NCBI GenBank assembly: GCA_022701965.1
Contig: JAKONL010000427.1
Coordinates: 1-8,191, forward strand
Source: Burkholderiaceae bacterium
GTDB taxonomy: Bacteria > Pseudomonadota > Gammaproteobacteria > Burkholderiales > Burkholderiaceae
Reading direction: 5' to 3'
Length of the DNA stretch: 8,191 bases
In this document: positions 4,475-8,191 of the stretch, one piece after another
How the letters are laid out: every line of letters begins with the position of its first letter
Numbering within the stretch: position 1 is the stretch's first letter
Translations under genes and position numbers: made by a program
Notes under the pieces: generated by a model
The model's database searches: none
What the model saw: only the letters and a program-made list of their open reading frames with translations
Told to the model about the DNA's origin: nothing

Positions 4475-7198
4475 ATGCTGAAGGGTCTGCCCGCGGCACG
4501 GACGAGGCTGAGACTGCGTCCGGGCAGCATCCAGGCGCGCCTGGGTCTCGTGCTCGGTGCGCTGGTTCTCCTGGTGGCGGTCCTGCTCGCGATGCTGCTG
4601 TCGAGAGCGGCCGAGCGGCAGGTGATACGGCAGAGCGCGGAGAATCTCGACGTGCTGTCGCGCCAGCTGTCGCGCGAGTTGTCGACCGGGATGGACCGTT
4701 TCGCGCAGGCGGTGACGACGCAGACGTACCGCGAGCGCTTCCGCGACCCTGACGCGACCGCCGCATCGCTGCGCGAAGGCGTCGAGGAATTCGCCCGGAC
4801 CAACGCCGAGTTCTCCTATGTCGCCATCGTCGACGCCGCGACCGACCGCGTGCTGGCGGCCAACGGCGGCGTGTTCGAAGGCGGCAGCCTGACCGGCAGG
4901 CCGGTGCTGGAGGAGGGACGACGCGGCCTGTTCGTCGGCGACGTGCACGACGCGGTGCGTCTGGCCGAACTTCTGCCCCGGCCGGCCAACGGGGAGGCGC
5001 TGCGCTTCCTCGACGTCGCCGCGCCGATCCGCGACAAGGACGGCAAGGTATTCCGCGTATTCGCCACGCACATCGGCTGGCAGTGGACCGACCAGGTGCG
5101 CCGCGACACCTTCGGCCCGCTCAAGTCGACCTACGGCATCGACGCGGTGCTCGTGGACACGGAAGGCAAGGTGGTGCTCGCATCCGCGTCGGGCCTGCCG
5201 ATCGGCACCGACCTTCGGGCGTTCGCCGATCTGCAGGGCAAGCCCGCGTCGATCGTGCGCTGGCCCGACGGCGGCGACTACCTGACGTCGGTTTTCGCGG
5301 CGGGTCCGCACGGGGTGTTCCCGGGCTTCGGCTGGCGCGTGGTCGCGCGCCAGCCCGAGGGCCTGGCCGCGCAGGCCGCGAGCGACCTGCGGCTGGCGTT
5401 CCTGCTCGGCGCGATCGTGCTCGGCTTCGGCGGCGCGCTGCTCGCCTGGTGGGCGAGTGGACGCCTGCTGCGGCCGATCCGGCAACTCGCCCAGAGCGCG
5501 GACGACAGCCGGACGGCGACGCTGATGACCTTCGATCAACGCTCGCAGTCGCTCAGCGAAGTCGTCGGCGTCCAGCGCGCCATGGAGCGGATGGCGCGCA
5601 CGACGCGTTCGCAGACCGCGGCACGGCACCTGAGCGAACGCCAGTTCGCGGCGCTCGCGGATTCGATCTCGCAGCGCGTGTTCCAGACCGACGCGAACGG
5701 CCGGGTCGAGTACGTGAACCAGGCCTGGCTGCGGATTTCCTCCACGCCCGAGCAGTTGCTGCGCCGGCCGCTGGAGACGCTGTTCGAGCAGGACACCGGC
5801 GCCGTGCTGCTCGAAGCCTGGCCGACCAGCCTCCAGTCCGGCCAGCCGCTCAACATGCGCTGCCTGCTGATGCCCCACGGCCAGAGCGAGTCGCGCTGGT
5901 ACGACCTGACCGCGCGCCCGGTCGTCGACGAGTCCGGGGCGACCACCGCCTGGGTCGGCACGCTGGTGGACGTCCACCAGATCGTGCTCGACGCCCAGAG
6001 CGCGCGCCAGGCTTTGCGCTTCGAGCGTTCGGCGCGCGAGGAGGCCGAGCAGATGAGCCAGCTGCGCGACGACTTCCTGGCGGTCGTCTCGCACGAGCTG
6101 CGCTCGCCGCTGAACGTGATCTCGGGCTGGGCCGAGATCCTGAGGCGCAAGGGGCAGGGCGATCCGACCGCCGTCAAGGCCGCCGAGGTCATCCGCACGC
6201 ACGCACGGCAGCAGGCCGCGCTGATCGACGACCTGCTCGACGCGACCGCGGTGGCCGCCGGCAAGCTGGTGCTCAACCTGGAGGCCGTCGACCTCGCGCA
6301 GGCGACGTCCGACGCGGTCGCCGCACACGCCGCGGCGGCGCAGGCCAAGCGCGTGGCGCTGCGCCATGCGCCGTCGCCGGCCTGCGTCGTGCAGGGCGAC
6401 CGCCGGCGCGTGGCGCAGATGCTGGCGATCCTGCTGGACAACGCGATCAAGTTCACCGATGCGGGCGGCACGATCGACGTCCGGGTCCAGGGCTCGGGCT
6501 CGACGGCCCGGATCTTCGTCCACGACACGGGCCGCGGCATCGACCCCGATTTCCTGCCGCACGTCTTCGAGCAGATGCGCCAGCAGGACTCCTCGAAGGC
6601 GCGCCGGGCGGGCGGGCTCGGGCTGGGGCTGTCGATCGTGCAGGGCCTCGCCTCGCTGCATCGCGGCTCGGTGGCCGCCCTGAGCAAAGGCGTCGGGCAG
6701 GGCTCGACCTTCATCCTGGAGCTGCCGCTGGACGCCGCCGGAGCCGCCGATGCCAGGCCGTCGCTGCCGGCCGGCGACGATACCGAGGGCGACGTCGTCG
6801 AACTGCTCGGCTGCCGCATCCTGCTGGTGGACGACGAGCCCGATGCGCGCGAGATGGCGCAGGTGGCGCTCGGCAGCATCGGTGCGCTGGTCAGCGTGGC
6901 CGCATCGGGCGCCGAGGCCTTGCGCATGCTGGACGCCGAACGCTACGACGTGCTGGTCTCCGACATCGGCATGCCCGACATGGACGGCCTGATGCTGATC
7001 CGCCAGGTGCGCAAGAACGACAACCTGCGTCGTCTGCCCGCGGTGGCGCTGACCGCGTTCGCGATGGACTCGGACCGCCTGGCCGGCCTGAGCGCCGGAT
7101 TCCAGGCCTACGTGACGAAGCCGATCTCGCTGAGGAGACTGTCCGAAGCCGTCGCCAGGGCCGTGGCCGGCGAGCGGAAAGCGGCGCGGCGCGTGTGA
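4475..7198 (+). CDS. Membrane hybrid sensor histidine kinase (Cache-PAS-HisKA-HATPase-REC)
   Basis: This two-component sensor is numbered here from ATG 4475 (907 aa). A membrane helix at about 19-43 and a second at 307-328 flank a periplasmic region of about 260 residues that resembles a double-Cache sensor (FSYVAIVDAATDRVLAANGG at 113-132). A HAMP-like linker (about 328-380) and a PAS domain (about 388-502) follow. HisKA has VVSHELRSPLN with H540 as phospho-acceptor. The ATP-binding domain shows the N-box N656 (LLDNAIKF), G1 DTGRGID (684-690) and G2 GGLGLGLS (713-720). A C-terminal receiver has D786/D787, phospho-acceptor D830 (SDIGMPDMDG), T860 and K882. The ligand is unknown. GAGGA at 4466-4470 supports ATG 4475; ATG 4421, with GAGG ten bases upstream, is an alternative that adds 18 residues. 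No separate response regulator is adjacent. Confidence 0.95.
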   Translation: MLKGLPAARTRLRLRPGSIQARLGLVLGALVLLVAVLLAMLLSRAAERQVIRQSAENLDVLSRQLSRELSTGMDRFAQAVTTQTYRERFRDPDATAASLREGVEEFARTNAEFSYVAIVDAATDRVLAANGGVFEGGSLTGRPVLEEGRRGLFVGDVHDAVRLAELLPRPANGEALRFLDVAAPIRDKDGKVFRVFATHIGWQWTDQVRRDTFGPLKSTYGIDAVLVDTEGKVVLASASGLPIGTDLRAFADLQGKPASIVRWPDGGDYLTSVFAAGPHGVFPGFGWRVVARQPEGLAAQAASDLRLAFLLGAIVLGFGGALLAWWASGRLLRPIRQLAQSADDSRTATLMTFDQRSQSLSEVVGVQRAMERMARTTRSQTAARHLSERQFAALADSISQRVFQTDANGRVEYVNQAWLRISSTPEQLLRRPLETLFEQDTGAVLLEAWPTSLQSGQPLNMRCLLMPHGQSESRWYDLTARPVVDESGATTAWVGTLVDVHQIVLDAQSARQALRFERSAREEAEQMSQLRDDFLAVVSHELRSPLNVISGWAEILRRKGQGDPTAVKAAEVIRTHARQQAALIDDLLDATAVAAGKLVLNLEAVDLAQATSDAVAAHAAAAQAKRVALRHAPSPACVVQGDRRRVAQMLAILLDNAIKFTDAGGTIDVRVQGSGSTARIFVHDTGRGIDPDFLPHVFEQMRQQDSSKARRAGGLGLGLSIVQGLASLHRGSVAALSKGVGQGSTFILELPLDAAGAADARPSLPAGDDTEGDVVELLGCRILLVDDEPDAREMAQVALGSIGALVSVAASGAEALRMLDAERYDVLVSDIGMPDMDGLMLIRQVRKNDNLRRLPAVALTAFAMDSDRLAGLSAGFQAYVTKPISLRRLSEAVARAVAGERKAARRV

Positions 7199-7214
7199 GC
7201 GGCCGGGCCTCGGC
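7199..7214. other. Convergent junction without visible terminator
   Basis: The histidine kinase stop (7196-7198) and the oxidoreductase stop (minus strand, 7217-7215) are 16 bases apart. The sequence between is G/C-rich; the only inverted repeat is a four-base pairing (GCCG/CGGC) with no T-tract on either strand, so termination here must be Rho-dependent or lie within the coding ends. Confidence 0.5.
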
Positions 7215-8191
7215 TCAGAGCACGCGGCACAGGCGGAAGGCTTCGTAGATCGCGGCGTGGATGTCGCGTGAGGCGCTGGCGTCGCCGATCCGGTAGAGCG
7301 CCGTCGGTCCGCGGCCCTCGGACGGCAGCCAGGCCTGCGGCCTGCCGGCGGCGAAGGCCTCGAGGTCGATCTCTCCGTCGTTGATCGACGCCGCTCGAAG
7401 GTCGTCGTAGACGTCGCAGACCGGCCGGGTGCCGGCTTCGACGACCACCCTGTCGGCGTCGATCGCGGTCGCCGCGCCCGTGAGCTCGTGGACCAGGATC
7501 GCACGGCGCCGGCTGCCGGCGGCCTCGACCCGTTGCAGCCGAAGGTCGTGAAGCAGCGCGACGCCGAGTTCGCTCATGCGGCGGCGCCAGACGATGTCGT
7601 CGCCGCGGCCGCCCAGTTCCTGGCCCGGCTGGCCGTCCAGCGTGGCGAGGGTGACGGACAGCCCGGCCATCGCGTAGCGTTCGGCGCACACGAAGGCGCC
7701 GTGGCGTCCGGTGCCGTCGCAGACCAGGACATGTCCTCCGCCCGGAGGCGGGGTCTGGGTCAGGGCGTCGTCCACGGTGGTGCAGATGTCGCCGCCCTCC
7801 ACGCCGTCCACCGCGAAGATGCCGCCCGTGGCGACGATCACCACGTCCGGCGACAGCGCCGCCACGTCGGCCGCGTCCGCATACGAGCCGGTGCGCACCT
7901 CGACGCCCAGCCGTGCTAGCTCGTCCACCCGCCAGTCCACGATGCCCAGGAGGTCCTTGCGCCAGCTCCCGAGCGCGGCCAGCAGCACCTGCCCGCCGAC
8001 GCGCGGCGCGGCTTCCAGCAGGACCACGTCGTGGCCGCGCAGCGCGGCGACCCGGGCCGCCTCCAGCCCGGCGGGCCCGCCGCCGACCACCACCACCCGG
8101 CGCGCGAGCGGTGCCGCATCGACCTCGTGGGCGACCCAGGTCTCACGGCCGGTGGCCGGGTTGTGGATGCAGGCCGCCTGGTGGCCGCGGC
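7215..8191 (-). CDS. NADH:flavin oxidoreductase, C-terminal part (DCR/TMADH/StcD-like)
   Basis: The frame is open to the window edge, and 324 C-terminal residues are visible. C7 in AACIHNPATGRE matches the fourth cysteine of the [4Fe-4S] cluster found in 2,4-dienoyl-CoA reductase and trimethylamine dehydrogenase. The FAD-binding VVVVGGGPAGLEAARVAALR (32-51) follows, then VVIVATGG (116-123) and a second nucleotide-binding motif GTGRHG (159-164). The N-terminal TIM-barrel that binds FMN lies outside the window. The detailed pattern (VGGQVLLAA, CDGTGRH, VVVEAGTRPV, YRIGDASASRDIHAAI) is closest, from memory, to N-methylproline or dimethylglycine demethylases and related NADH:flavin oxidoreductases. 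Substrate cannot be fixed from this part. The GTG at 8096 is internal, not the start. The gene converges on the histidine kinase, with only 16 bases between stops. Confidence 0.92.
   Translation of the reverse strand, partial: RGHQAACIHNPATGRETWVAHEVDAAPLARRVVVVGGGPAGLEAARVAALRGHDVVLLEAAPRVGGQVLLAALGSWRKDLLGIVDWRVDELARLGVEVRTGSYADAADVAALSPDVVIVATGGIFAVDGVEGGDICTTVDDALTQTPPPGGGHVLVCDGTGRHGAFVCAERYAMAGLSVTLATLDGQPGQELGGRGDDIVWRRRMSELGVALLHDLRLQRVEAAGSRRRAILVHELTGAATAIDADRVVVEAGTRPVCDVYDDLRAASINDGEIDLEAFAAGRPQAWLPSEGRGPTALYRIGDASASRDIHAAIYEAFRLCRVL

Noticed and set aside
5083..7248. Long plus-strand frame overlapping the kinase in another phase
   Set aside because: The kinase frame carries all catalytic motifs in order; this frame is Arg/Ala/Gly-rich without any.
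4400..7504. Open frame of 1034 codons on the minus strand opposite the histidine kinase and part of the oxidoreductase
   Set aside because: Low-complexity Arg/Ala/Gln/His-rich translation with no motifs; it is explained by the codon bias of the kinase gene on the other strand.
8094..8096. GTG as the start of the minus-strand oxidoreductase
   Set aside because: The frame continues upstream with the conserved cluster cysteine and CIHNPATGRE, so the gene extends past the window edge.

Overview
The window is ordinary high-GC chromosomal sequence. The first genes follow an order familiar from Burkholderiales (Betaproteobacteria): the tail of pyrR, then pyrB, then a metal-site-less pyrC', then a PlsC-type acyltransferase. 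The strong GC preference at third codon positions fits that group. The assignment is an inference from gene order and protein sequence; no rRNA or other taxonomic marker is present.

Positions 1-3132 hold a tight plus-strand cluster. The last 24 codons of a probable pyrR overlap the pyrB start (TGATG), and pyrB overlaps pyrC' (ATGA). The acyltransferase follows after 18 bases with a GTG start. PyrB carries the full aspartate carbamoyltransferase active site. PyrC' has the dihydroorotase fold sequence but has lost nearly all metal ligands. It matches the structural PyrC' subunit of class A aspartate transcarbamoylases, so a true dihydroorotase must be encoded elsewhere.

Positions 3102-4351 hold small genes and regulatory sequence. 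On the minus strand there is a 25-residue hydrophobic micro-protein gene (3188-3265) with a strong Shine-Dalgarno sequence. It has a weak Fur-box-like sequence upstream and a hairpin plus T-tract terminator downstream; the terminator lies inside the last codons of the acyltransferase. On the plus strand an AT-rich promoter-like segment with a perfect 16-bp dyad precedes two closely spaced small genes (63 aa with a C-terminal membrane segment, and 78 aa). A separate 68-aa gene with its own ribosome binding site follows. None of these four small proteins has a function I can recognise.

Positions 4475-7198 encode a membrane-bound hybrid histidine kinase: two membrane segments flanking a Cache-like sensor, then HAMP-like linker, PAS, HisKA, HATPase and a C-terminal receiver. 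No partner regulator is in the window. Converging on it from the minus strand (7215-8191, running off the window) is the C-terminal part of a flavin and iron-sulfur oxidoreductase of the 2,4-dienoyl-CoA reductase / trimethylamine dehydrogenase / N-methylproline demethylase family.

I do not see a mobile element, CRISPR array, tRNA, rRNA or defence system. The points most worth checking are the micro-protein unit at 3102-3330, the dyad at 3505-3520, and the degenerate PyrC' active site.
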